From the NCBI GenBank assembly GCA_017475765.1, contig JAFVEY010000053.1:1-48371 (forward strand): 48,371 nt of DNA, written 5' to 3'. This document shows, piece after piece, positions 35,461 to 42,849 of this stretch. A program made the translations under genes and the position numbers. The DNA comes from Clostridia bacterium. Lineage in GTDB: Bacteria; Bacillota; Clostridia; Oscillospirales; Acutalibacteraceae. The notes beneath the pieces were generated by a model. The model was given only the letters and a program-made list of their open reading frames with translations, was not told the DNA's origin and did not search any database. The first letter of the stretch is position 1. Every line of letters begins with the position of its first letter.

Positions 35461-36594
35461 CTAACCTATCAGCTTTCCTATATAATTGCCAAGCTGTTCG
35501 GGAGTCATTGCGCCGACAAAGGCGCCCATATTCGTGAGCTTCTGACCAATACTGCGGTCAAAAACTGGATTTGCCTCTCTGTCCAGCGCAGTCAGAAACA
35601 ACATTTTACTTCCGGCGGTTATAATATCCGAGCATACCTTTAACAGTTTAGCCGTGCTTCCTCCCTCGCACAGATCCGTTACGGTAACAAAGATCGTATC
35701 GTGCGGATTTGAACATAAGTCCTCACAGTATTTCATCGCATTGGCAATATCGGTACCGCCTCCGAGCTGCATTCCCATCAGTACCTCCACAGGATCGTCA
35801 ACATAACCACTCAGATCCACAACCTGCGTATCAAAGATAACCAACTTCGTTTCAAGCATCGGCAATCTTGCGAAAATGCCTGCCATAACGGCACTATATA
35901 TAACTGAATCCAGCATAGATCCGCTTTCGTCCACCGCAATAATAATATTTTTCTTATTGCGCTTCTGCGTCCTGCCGTTAAAATACACATTTTTTAAAAC
36001 GATCTGTTTTCTGTCTGTATCATAATTTTTCAGATTCAGCTTTATGGTGCGTTTGATATCCAGATTGCGGATCGACTTGACATTGGAAGGCATATTTCTG
36101 TTCAGCTTTCCGATAAGAGAACGCTTGATCTCTGTCTGCAGCTTTTCTGTCAGCTCGTCTACGACCTTTTTAATGATCCTTTTTGCTTCTGTAATCACAT
36201 CATTTTTCATCAGATGCTTAAACTGCAGGATCGTTTTCAGCAAATCCGTATTAGGCTCAACCTTGCTAAGAACCTCCTTATCTGTCAGAAGCTCTGTCAT
36301 TTCAAAATGCTCCAAAGCCTGCTTTTCAAGTATTTCAACTGTCTTTTTTGGAAAAAGTCTCCGCACTTCGTTGATCCAATCCGCAACATAAAGCTGAGAT
36401 GAACCGGTGCCGCCCTTTCGCATCACCTGATCGTCATACTCCATATCATACAGAAAATCCAGAGTCTGCTCCATTCGCTCATAGGATATTTCCTCAGAAT
36501 AGCTTCCTGTAAATTCTATATGATTTTCGGAATTTTTTCCCAAGATCAGCCGCCATTTATTCAGGTTTTCGGCTTCCTCAACTGCTCCGTTCAA
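35461..36594 (-). CDS. VWA-domain protein with intact MIDAS (YehP/CoxE-like)
   Basis: 377 aa from the TTG at 36594. A helical N-terminal half (about 1-215) precedes a C-terminal von Willebrand A domain. All MIDAS residues are present: Asp222-x-Ser224-x-Ser226 (DESGSM), Thr281 (GGGTDIANA) and Asp307 (VTDLCEGG), so divalent metal-dependent partner binding is expected. Such proteins act as adaptors recognising substrates for MoxR ATPases. I chose TTG because GGGGAGG lies 7 bases upstream and the codon overlaps the DUF5682 stop as TTGA; the in-frame ATG at 36621 has no ribosome site and would overlap DUF5682 by 31 bases. Operon member, 4 bases before the SWIM gene. Confidence 0.92.
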   Translation of the reverse strand: MNGAVEEAENLNKWRLILGKNSENHIEFTGSYSEEISYERMEQTLDFLYDMEYDDQVMRKGGTGSSQLYVADWINEVRRLFPKKTVEILEKQALEHFEMTELLTDKEVLSKVEPNTDLLKTILQFKHLMKNDVITEAKRIIKKVVDELTEKLQTEIKRSLIGKLNRNMPSNVKSIRNLDIKRTIKLNLKNYDTDRKQIVLKNVYFNGRTQKRNKKNIIIAVDESGSMLDSVIYSAVMAGIFARLPMLETKLVIFDTQVVDLSGYVDDPVEVLMGMQLGGGTDIANAMKYCEDLCSNPHDTIFVTVTDLCEGGSTAKLLKVCSDIITAGSKMLFLTALDREANPVFDRSIGQKLTNMGAFVGAMTPEQLGNYIGKLIG

Positions 36595-39002
36595 GATATC
36601 GCCTCCCCTATTTCCGAACATATCTGTCTGTCAAGTTCCAATCCTGCTGAATAAAGCATTTCATTAAAATAAAAACGCTTTTTGATTTCCGCCTTGTCTG
36701 TACTGTAAAGCGCTGCTGCCTTTTCCGCTATGCTGTCCGTTTCGGAGGGTGTGAAATAACTGAAAGCAAGCCGCAGTTCGGGCAGCACCTCCACAAACGA
36801 CTCCATCGGCAGCAATTTGATCAGCTGATCTGTAATGACGACAAACTCATTTCCGACAAGAACAATATCTCTTGCTGTTAAAAACAGTCCTCTTAAAAAA
36901 ACAGCACCCTGTTTTCTCATATCCTCTGTTCCCATCAGATAACCCTCAAAGGCATTTTTGATATCTGCTTTATATCCGGTATTTCCGCTGTAAAGCAGAC
37001 CGAGAACCGCACCGTACAAAGCCGGTTCGGGATCGCTTTTTGCAATCATGGTTTCAAATGCGCTGATAAGCATTTCATATTCCTGCTGCATATCCTCTTT
37101 GCCTGCAAGATTATAAAGCATTTTACATATTTTGATACATTCATTTGAATACTCGGATTGGATATTTATCATCGAGGGCAGCATTATGATCAATTTACGG
37201 AAGCATCTGGACATAAAATATACGGAATCAAGCCTTTCATCCTTATACATCCTTCCGAGAGAATGAAGCATATTGAAATAATATACTGCTTTTCCGAGAG
37301 AGAAAAAATCGCCGTCATTAATGATAATATCATTCATTTTCTCCGCAAAGCCTTCTGTCAGACTGACGCTCATCAAAAAGCACTCAACATATAATTTTGC
37401 CGCTTCGCTGCATTTGCTTTCCTCTCGAAGCCTTCTTGCTGCCAAAACAGTACACGCCTCTTCAACCGTCCCTCCATAAGCACTAACATCTATCAATGCC
37501 GACTCTGTTTCAGCTGTACGTCTGTATGACCATATTTCTCTGATCCTGCTGCGGTCTGTATTGTTGACAAGGTCGGCGCCCTTCAGCTTTTTGCCGAATC
37601 CTGTACCCAGAAAATTCATTCTGTAAAGAAATCTGCTGATTTCAAGATGACTTTGTTTTGAAAATAAATCAAGCTCTATTTTCTGCTCTATTATCTGATC
37701 AATCTTAAGTTTATATTTCCGGCAGATCTCCTCAAAATTCAAAACGATCGGTATCTTTTCCGCACTTTCACACAGCCTGCCTATCTCGCTGCCTGTTGCC
37801 GCCTGACGAAGCAGTTTGATCGGCAGTTCGCTGGAAGCATTAAGTTCGCCCTTGACAAAACAGCTCTGAACGCCGTCATACAGTTCAAAAAGTCCGGGTT
37901 CCTTTTTATCACGAAGTACCGAAAGTCCCCGATACATTGTCACCGCAGAAGATATGTCGGACATCGTTATCAGGAGATCCGATTTTGAAGCCGCTTTTGC
38001 ACATTTTAAAATCGTTTCGAGTGCCGTATCCTCATAAGCACCGGCAGGAGATTCTCCACTAGTGGTTTTATCCATTATTTTTTTCCACACGCTGTTATAG
38101 AATCCCGGATTCTGCATTCCGGAAGCGTATCCGTTAAGTGCATCTGCCGCCTCGTATGAATATGCCATCGCATAAACATTCTGTACGCTTTCATCAAAAT
38201 GATGAAGCTTTAATTTCGGCTGCTTCTTTTTGGCATGAACCAATTCATATAATGCAGACGTATGGAATCCTCCTGTTACAACAAGAACTCTGCTGTGTGT
38301 TTCCAATGCTCCAATGATATTCTCTGCCATATATCTTTCTCTTACGGCACATCCGTCCTCAATAGTTTCTCCGATAGGTGTATTCTTTCTTAGAAGATAA
38401 CAGTAGGTGAGCATTCTTGAAACAAATTCTTCTGTGTCAATATACAAAGCATCTATTTCAAAAAAATTCTCCCAGAACTCTTCAAAGTTCCTCATGCCTG
38501 TTTTTTCGCAGACCGTTTCAAAATATTTGCTCTCGGAAAGGTAATAATCATCGTTATAGGCAGGTATTTCACGCTTTGTCCTGATTCCCTTGTTTTCGGA
38601 AGTATTGATGAGCATCTCGCCATACGGGAGGTCGATAAAGCTACAGTCGATTCCCTTTTTCACGGCAGCAGAAAGCGCATTATATTCGGGAGAGGTGTAC
38701 AGAAAGGGATAATAACATTTATAATCATCAGCTTCTTCATTGATATGTTTCGCCTTATCCTTATAAAAATAATAGAATGCAACCGGTAGGACAGTTTTTT
38801 CATCGGTCAGCACAGGTATCAGTTTATCTGCATTTTTTGGTCCTTCCACCAGTATACAGTCAGGCTGATACGCTTCTATCGTTTTCAGCAGATGATAGGA
38901 ACAAGCAGGGCTGTGATGACGTATCGGAAAAAATACTGCCGGCTGAGAATAATCAAAGGGTATTATTTCAAATATTTCCTTGCTGCGTAAAATTCTTTCC
39001 AT
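36591..39002 (-). CDS. DUF5682 family protein (YehM-like)
   Basis: 803 aa, cytoplasmic. The N-terminal about 280 residues hold the DUF5682 signature: FFPIRHHSPACSYHL (Arg28-His29-His30-Ser31-Pro32), CILVEGPKNAD (Glu53), VLPVAFYYFY, CSFIDLPYGEM and VVTGGFHTSAL (about 240-250). Conserved His/Glu and final GxxHT pattern resemble the TraB/TIKI/EreA/ChaN-like hydrolase fold; catalysis is inference only. The rest is helical and repeat-like. It starts at ATG 39002, inside the last 40 bases of the MoxR gene, so it is translationally coupled. It is the second gene of the operon. E. coli YehM is the matching protein, from memory. Confidence 0.85.
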   Translation of the reverse strand: MERILRSKEIFEIIPFDYSQPAVFFPIRHHSPACSYHLLKTIEAYQPDCILVEGPKNADKLIPVLTDEKTVLPVAFYYFYKDKAKHINEEADDYKCYYPFLYTSPEYNALSAAVKKGIDCSFIDLPYGEMLINTSENKGIRTKREIPAYNDDYYLSESKYFETVCEKTGMRNFEEFWENFFEIDALYIDTEEFVSRMLTYCYLLRKNTPIGETIEDGCAVRERYMAENIIGALETHSRVLVVTGGFHTSALYELVHAKKKQPKLKLHHFDESVQNVYAMAYSYEAADALNGYASGMQNPGFYNSVWKKIMDKTTSGESPAGAYEDTALETILKCAKAASKSDLLITMSDISSAVTMYRGLSVLRDKKEPGLFELYDGVQSCFVKGELNASSELPIKLLRQAATGSEIGRLCESAEKIPIVLNFEEICRKYKLKIDQIIEQKIELDLFSKQSHLEISRFLYRMNFLGTGFGKKLKGADLVNNTDRSRIREIWSYRRTAETESALIDVSAYGGTVEEACTVLAARRLREESKCSEAAKLYVECFLMSVSLTEGFAEKMNDIIINDGDFFSLGKAVYYFNMLHSLGRMYKDERLDSVYFMSRCFRKLIIMLPSMINIQSEYSNECIKICKMLYNLAGKEDMQQEYEMLISAFETMIAKSDPEPALYGAVLGLLYSGNTGYKADIKNAFEGYLMGTEDMRKQGAVFLRGLFLTARDIVLVGNEFVVITDQLIKLLPMESFVEVLPELRLAFSYFTPSETDSIAEKAAALYSTDKAEIKKRFYFNEMLYSAGLELDRQICSEIGEAIS

Positions 39003-40075
39003 AATCCACCGACCTTTTCTGCCTTGAATTTAACGACCGTATTAAAATAGCTCTTTAATTTTTCAAGATCATCCTTTGTGTCTTTGCATACTGCATTATT
39101 CAGATTTTTGGCAAGCTCTGCAAGACTTAAGGATGTCTGATCGTAATACCACGCATTAGACATTGTCTGATAATATACTGAAACCGCTTCAGCTGTACTC
39201 ATCACAGCAGATGGCTTGTCTATCTTCATGCCCGTTTCTGATATTCCCTCCCGCAGCTCATGATATGTAATGGCAAGCAGCTCGGCAACATCAATGTCAA
39301 CAGGCATATCTATTTTTGCAGCCGCTGCGCTTTGTTCCACCTCATTGATAATGATCTGCCTTTCCAGTCTTACGTCGTTGACAGGATCAACGGTTTCAAA
39401 ATTAAATCTTCTCTTAAGTGCGCTTGACATTTCATTAACGCCCTTATCTCTTATATTGGCAGTTCCGATAATATTGAATCCCGGCTTTGCAAAAAGCAGA
39501 CCGTCGTTTTCCAGCTCCGGAATATTCAGCACCTTGTCGCTCATAACAGATATCAGACTGTCCTGTATTTCAGCAGGCGTTCTTGTGATTTCCTCAAAAC
39601 GGGTAATGATTCCCTTCGACATTCCGACATAAAGAGGTGAAGGAACAAGCGCCTCCTTCACAGGTCCTTTGGCAAGCAAAAGGGCATAATTCCAGCTGTA
39701 CTTGATCATATCCTCCGTTGTTCCCGCCGTACCCTGAACGGTATTGGTGCTGGTTCCGCTGATGGCAGCGGAAAGAAATTCCGAAAGCATCGTTTTGGCT
39801 GTTCCGGGTTCGCCGACAAGCATTAGTCCTCTGCTTCCTGCAAGCGTAATGATACAGCGTTCCACAAGGGCATCATTTCCGAAAAATTTCTTTTTTATCT
39901 CGATCTTTCTGCCGTTATACTCAATCGGTTTCGGAGAACCGAGAATAAATGTACGCACAGCCTTCGGAGACAGCTTCCAGTTTTCGGGTTTTCTGCCGGC
40001 ATCATTGGCGGCAAGCGCTTCAAGCTCATCCGCATAGCGTATTTCGACAGGTGGTTTTATTAATTTCTGTTCCAT
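38963..40075 (-). CDS. MoxR-family AAA+ ATPase (YehL-like)
   Basis: 370 aa. Walker A GEPGTAKT (88-95); Walker B IITRFEEITRTP (156-167), where the usual Asp-Glu is Glu161-Glu162; sensor 1 Asn207 in IIGTANIRDKG; arginine finger at Arg222-Arg223 (ALKRRFNF); then the MoxR lid domain. These ATPases form hexamers that pair with VWA proteins to remodel or load metal into target complexes. It is the first gene of the five-gene operon. GGAGG precedes the ATG. A TTGAAA-17-TATAAT promoter lies 60-85 bases upstream, and a terminator-like hairpin sits directly across it. The Walker B variation (EE) probably keeps ATPase function. Confidence 0.92.
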   Translation of the reverse strand: MEQKLIKPPVEIRYADELEALAANDAGRKPENWKLSPKAVRTFILGSPKPIEYNGRKIEIKKKFFGNDALVERCIITLAGSRGLMLVGEPGTAKTMLSEFLSAAISGTSTNTVQGTAGTTEDMIKYSWNYALLLAKGPVKEALVPSPLYVGMSKGIITRFEEITRTPAEIQDSLISVMSDKVLNIPELENDGLLFAKPGFNIIGTANIRDKGVNEMSSALKRRFNFETVDPVNDVRLERQIIINEVEQSAAAAKIDMPVDIDVAELLAITYHELREGISETGMKIDKPSAVMSTAEAVSVYYQTMSNAWYYDQTSLSLAELAKNLNNAVCKDTKDDLEKLKSYFNTVVKFKAEKVGGLWKEFYAARKYLK

Positions 40076-40131
40076 TTTATTTCCTCCGTATCAAAAATAT
40101 TTCATTTAACAAGCAAACTACTTTAAAATTG

Positions 40132-40160
40132 ATTATACAAAAAACCGTCCGCAATTTCAA
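40132..40160 (-). promoter_or_regulatory. Putative sigma-A promoter of the MoxR-VWA operon
   Basis: Minus strand TTGAAA (40160-40155), 17-base spacer, perfect TATAAT (40137-40132), 57 bases before the MoxR gene start. The -35 box falls inside a terminator-like hairpin. Confidence 0.6.
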
Positions 40161-40178
40161 CAAATTACAGACAGTTTT
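40139..40178 (-). terminator. 17-bp hairpin overlapping the MoxR operon promoter
   Basis: Arms 40162-40178 and 40141-40157 pair around a GUUG loop in the minus-strand RNA, then UUUUUU follows at 40144-40139. Three non-Watson-Crick pairs are all G-U in the minus-strand RNA and all C-A in the plus-strand RNA, so the minus transcript is the one kept. This supports a terminator or attenuator for RNA entering from 40180-40370. In that 190-base stretch I see no gene. Confidence 0.65.
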
Positions 40179-40319
40179 ATGAAGTATTTTTATTGATGTA
40201 CTATAAATCGTACAGGTATTTGAAATATGCAGCACTTAATTCACCAACAAGCATTGTGTTGTTTTTTTATTTATACAAGAAACGAACATTTTGTTATCAT
40301 CAAGATAAACCGAATAAAA

Positions 40320-40352
40320 TCTATCGGTCAGATATCATGTCTGACCGATAGA
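40320..40352 (-). terminator. Terminator after spoVAD
   Basis: Perfect 13-bp stem (TCTATCGGTCAGA with TCTGACCGATAGA), 7-base loop, T-rich (ATTTTATTC) in the minus-strand transcript. Confidence 0.75.
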
Positions 40353-40370
40353 GGTAATCACAGTAATTAT

Positions 40371-41381
40371 TTATTTAGCAGTAATGTGCAGCAAATGAGC
40401 TATTCCGGGGATACTTTCCCCCTGCTGACTTGAAGTCGGAGACATAAGTGCGCCTGTTGCTGCAAACAAAATATTTTTCAGCTCGCCCTTCTTTATTTTA
40501 TTGATGATATAGGAGCAGAATACACTTCCGCAGCAGCCGCATCCTGAGCCGCCTGCATGAACATCCTGCCCTTTTCTGTCAAATATCAGTTTACCGCAGT
40601 CGTTATGATTTTGTGAGATATCTATGCCTTCTTTTTTCAGAAGTCCAATCAAAAGCTCTGAACCCACATAACCGAGATCACCTGTCAAAATAAGGTCAAA
40701 ATCTTTGGCCGAGCAGCCGGTATCTTGTAAAAACGATAATATAGTATCTGCTGCAGCAGGAGCCATAGCCGCTCCCATATTATTGGCATCTTTAATTTTA
40801 AGATCGGTGATTTTACCTATCGTTACGCCCTTTATAAAACTATCCTCTCCGCTGCTGTCTATCACAGCAGCTCCTGCACCCGTTACCGTCCACTGAGCAG
40901 TAGGTGTTCGCTGACCGCCGTATTCGATCGGCAGACGGAACTGTCTTTCAGCGGAACAGAAATGTGATGAAGTTACCGCAAGTGCTCTCCGGCAGGCTCC
41001 GCTGTCACAAAACAATGATGAAATCAAAAGAGTCTGTGCCATGGTGGAACAGGCACCGAACTGTCCCAAAAAAGGGATATCCAATGAACGAAGACCGAAA
41101 GTCGATGAGATACATTGGTTAAGAAGATCTCCGGCAAGCATAACATCAATATCGCTGCTTTTCAGTCCGGATTTTTCGACAGCAAGCTTCGCTGCATCCG
41201 TCTGAAGCTGGCTTTCCGCTTTTTCCCATGAGTTCTGACCGAGCTTATCATCACTATAAGTGCGGTCAAAATATTGTCCGAGCGGACCTTCCGCTTCTTT
41301 ATGTCCGGCTATTCCTGCAGCAGCTCTGATACAAACTTTGTTATTGATCACAATCGTTCTTTTTCCTATTCTTTCAGGCAT
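40371..41381 (-). CDS. spoVAD: Stage V sporulation protein AD
   Basis: 336 aa of thiolase/KASIII-like fold, clearly SpoVAD: VINNKVCIRAAAGIAGHKEAEGPLG, LQTDAAKLAVEKSGL, ILTGDLGYVGSELL and the Cys/Gly-rich AGGSGCGCCGSVFCSY. In Bacillus and Clostridium it helps load dipicolinic acid into the forespore. Normally it is encoded between spoVAC and spoVAE; here it stands alone, so either the partners lie elsewhere or the protein has another use. GGGAGG precedes the ATG. A possible forespore sigma-G-like promoter is 30 bases upstream. Confidence 0.93.
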   Translation of the reverse strand: MPERIGKRTIVINNKVCIRAAAGIAGHKEAEGPLGQYFDRTYSDDKLGQNSWEKAESQLQTDAAKLAVEKSGLKSSDIDVMLAGDLLNQCISSTFGLRSLDIPFLGQFGACSTMAQTLLISSLFCDSGACRRALAVTSSHFCSAERQFRLPIEYGGQRTPTAQWTVTGAGAAVIDSSGEDSFIKGVTIGKITDLKIKDANNMGAAMAPAAADTILSFLQDTGCSAKDFDLILTGDLGYVGSELLIGLLKKEGIDISQNHNDCGKLIFDRKGQDVHAGGSGCGCCGSVFCSYIINKIKKGELKNILFAATGALMSPTSSQQGESIPGIAHLLHITAK

Positions 41382-41410
41382 ATTATTACCTCCCTATCAT
41401 TTTTCAGATT

Positions 41411-41439
41411 TATTATCTGCAAAATAAGGGAATTTATTC
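41411..41439 (-). promoter_or_regulatory. Possible sigma-G-type promoter of spoVAD
   Basis: Minus strand GAATA (41439-41435), 17-base spacer, GATAATA (41417-41411), close to the Bacillus sigma-G pattern (GHATR, about 17-18 bases, CATnHTA; one base off). The region is AT-rich, so chance is a real risk. Confidence 0.35.
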
Positions 41440-41493
41440 AAAATTGAGTTATTGCGCAAAATCATCGGAGCATGGTTCTGTCAAAACTACAAA

Positions 41494-41519
41494 AACACCG
41501 AGCCGTGAAGCCCGGTGTT
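41494..41519 (-). terminator. Terminator of the phosphoglycerate mutase gene
   Basis: Stem AACACCGAGC/GCCCGGTGTT with one pair that is G-U in the minus-strand RNA, 6-base loop, then TTTTT in that transcript. Confidence 0.85.
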
Positions 41520-41542
41520 CCTGTATTAAGGAAGTTATACAA

Positions 41543-42742
41543 TTATTTTTGTAGAAAGCGATTCATAAGGTTGTAACCGGGACTGACATATAATCCCGCA
41601 GCGAATGCGGAGTATTCATCAAATATCTCAACTCCGCCGGTTTTTTCATCGTTGCTTCGGTAAATAAGATACGGAACAGGGTCGCTTGTATGTGTCCTGA
41701 GCTGTGTAGGTGTTGAAATAGCGGAAAGTATCATAACGCTGAACTCCTCTCCCATTTTTCTCAAAGCATTGACAATATAACCAACCAAATATTTATCTAT
41801 CAATTCAATACTCTTTATTTTATTTTCTATGTCTGCATGATAGCTGTACTGATCAGGTGCTTCTGTATGAATATACACTAAGTCCTGACCTCTTTTCAGT
41901 TCATTAACTGCAGTCTGTGCCTTCATTTCATAATCATCAGCAATACGGCAAACCGTCATGTCTGCATATCTGCCTATGCCATTCAGTAAATCCACATCCG
42001 ATATAACGGAAGCGCTGACATCAAATTTTTCAGAGAAGCTGTCAAGATGAGGCTTCATACCCTCGCCCCAAAGCCAGACCGAATTGGCAGTTTTTTTCCC
42101 TTCGGAAGATCTCCGGCTGTTGATCGGATGCTCTTTAAGAAGCTCATAGCTTTTCCGCATCAGGTCATAGAGCGGAGCAACAAAATCCCCCTTCGGGATA
42201 TAGTCAGTAATCTTTTTTTCTGTTATATTCCGAGGTGGTGTAAGAACACCGGGTCTTGGTTCGCCTTGTGTCCAGACAAGACAATGACGATAACCGGAGC
42301 CGTTATAGAACCGGAAGATTTCATTTCCGAGTTTTTCCTCAATATACTCAATCAGTATTTCAGCCTCTGCTGATGATATATCATCAGCAGAGTAATCAAG
42401 CATTATTTTGTCCTCGTAACTCTCCTCGTCCGAAAGGGTAACAAAATTACATCTGAGTGCCACATCGTCATCTTTCAGATCAATTCCGCTCCCCGCCGCT
42501 TCAAAAGGTGATAATCCTGTATAATACATTTTCGGGTCATATCCGAGAACAGAAAGGTGAGCAACATCATTTCCGGGTCTGAAATCAGCAGATACAGTTT
42601 TTACAAGCCCTGCCTCACCTTTTTGGGCAAGTGCATCAATATTGGGCTTATAAGCTAGTGCCATGGGTGTTTTATTGCCAAGCTGAGCAATAGTTCTGTC
42701 TGACATACCATCACAAACAATAACTGCATATTTCATAAACAT
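41543..42742 (-). CDS. apgM: 2,3-bisphosphoglycerate-independent phosphoglycerate mutase, archaeal type
   Basis: 399 aa. KYAVIVCDGMSD at the N-terminus with the metal-binding Asp, FRPGNDVAHLSVLGYDP (Asn-Asp metal/phosphoserine-like region), TGLSPFEAAGSGI and the C-terminal THTSDPVPYLIY (HTSDPVP) are features of the alkaline-phosphatase superfamily ApgM group. It interconverts 3- and 2-phosphoglycerate in glycolysis. I start at ATG 42742, with GGAAGGAC 6 bases upstream, in place of the longer in-frame start at 42784. A second in-frame ATG at 42736 is possible. A sigma-A-like promoter and a terminator bracket the gene, so it is monocistronic. Confidence 0.9.
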   Translation of the reverse strand: MFMKYAVIVCDGMSDRTIAQLGNKTPMALAYKPNIDALAQKGEAGLVKTVSADFRPGNDVAHLSVLGYDPKMYYTGLSPFEAAGSGIDLKDDDVALRCNFVTLSDEESYEDKIMLDYSADDISSAEAEILIEYIEEKLGNEIFRFYNGSGYRHCLVWTQGEPRPGVLTPPRNITEKKITDYIPKGDFVAPLYDLMRKSYELLKEHPINSRRSSEGKKTANSVWLWGEGMKPHLDSFSEKFDVSASVISDVDLLNGIGRYADMTVCRIADDYEMKAQTAVNELKRGQDLVYIHTEAPDQYSYHADIENKIKSIELIDKYLVGYIVNALRKMGEEFSVMILSAISTPTQLRTHTSDPVPYLIYRSNDEKTGGVEIFDEYSAFAAGLYVSPGYNLMNRFLQK

Positions 42743-42787
42743 TTTACGTCCTTCCGGAAAATACAATAAAATAATTATTGTCAATTA

Positions 42788-42816
42788 ATCATATCACATT
42801 TCCGCAAAATAATCAA
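42788..42816 (-). promoter_or_regulatory. Promoter of the phosphoglycerate mutase gene
   Basis: Minus strand TTGATT (42816-42811), 17-base spacer, TATGAT (42793-42788), 46 bases before the ATG at 42742. Confidence 0.5.
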
Positions 42817-42827
42817 GCATTATTTTG
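42805..42827 (-). terminator. AT-rich stem-loop after the beta-helix lipoprotein gene
   Basis: CAAAATAAT pairs with ATTATTTTG (9 bp) around CAAGC. It lies between the stop at 42850 and the mutase promoter, which it overlaps. Weak GC content makes it an uncertain terminator. Confidence 0.4.
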
Positions 42828-42849
42828 TATTTTGAATATCAGGATTCAC

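Noticed and set aside
40180-40320. Possible riboswitch or small protein upstream of the MoxR operon
   Set aside because: Only short, weak stems (CAACA/TGTTG) and a 17-codon frame; no known riboswitch pattern can be recognised.
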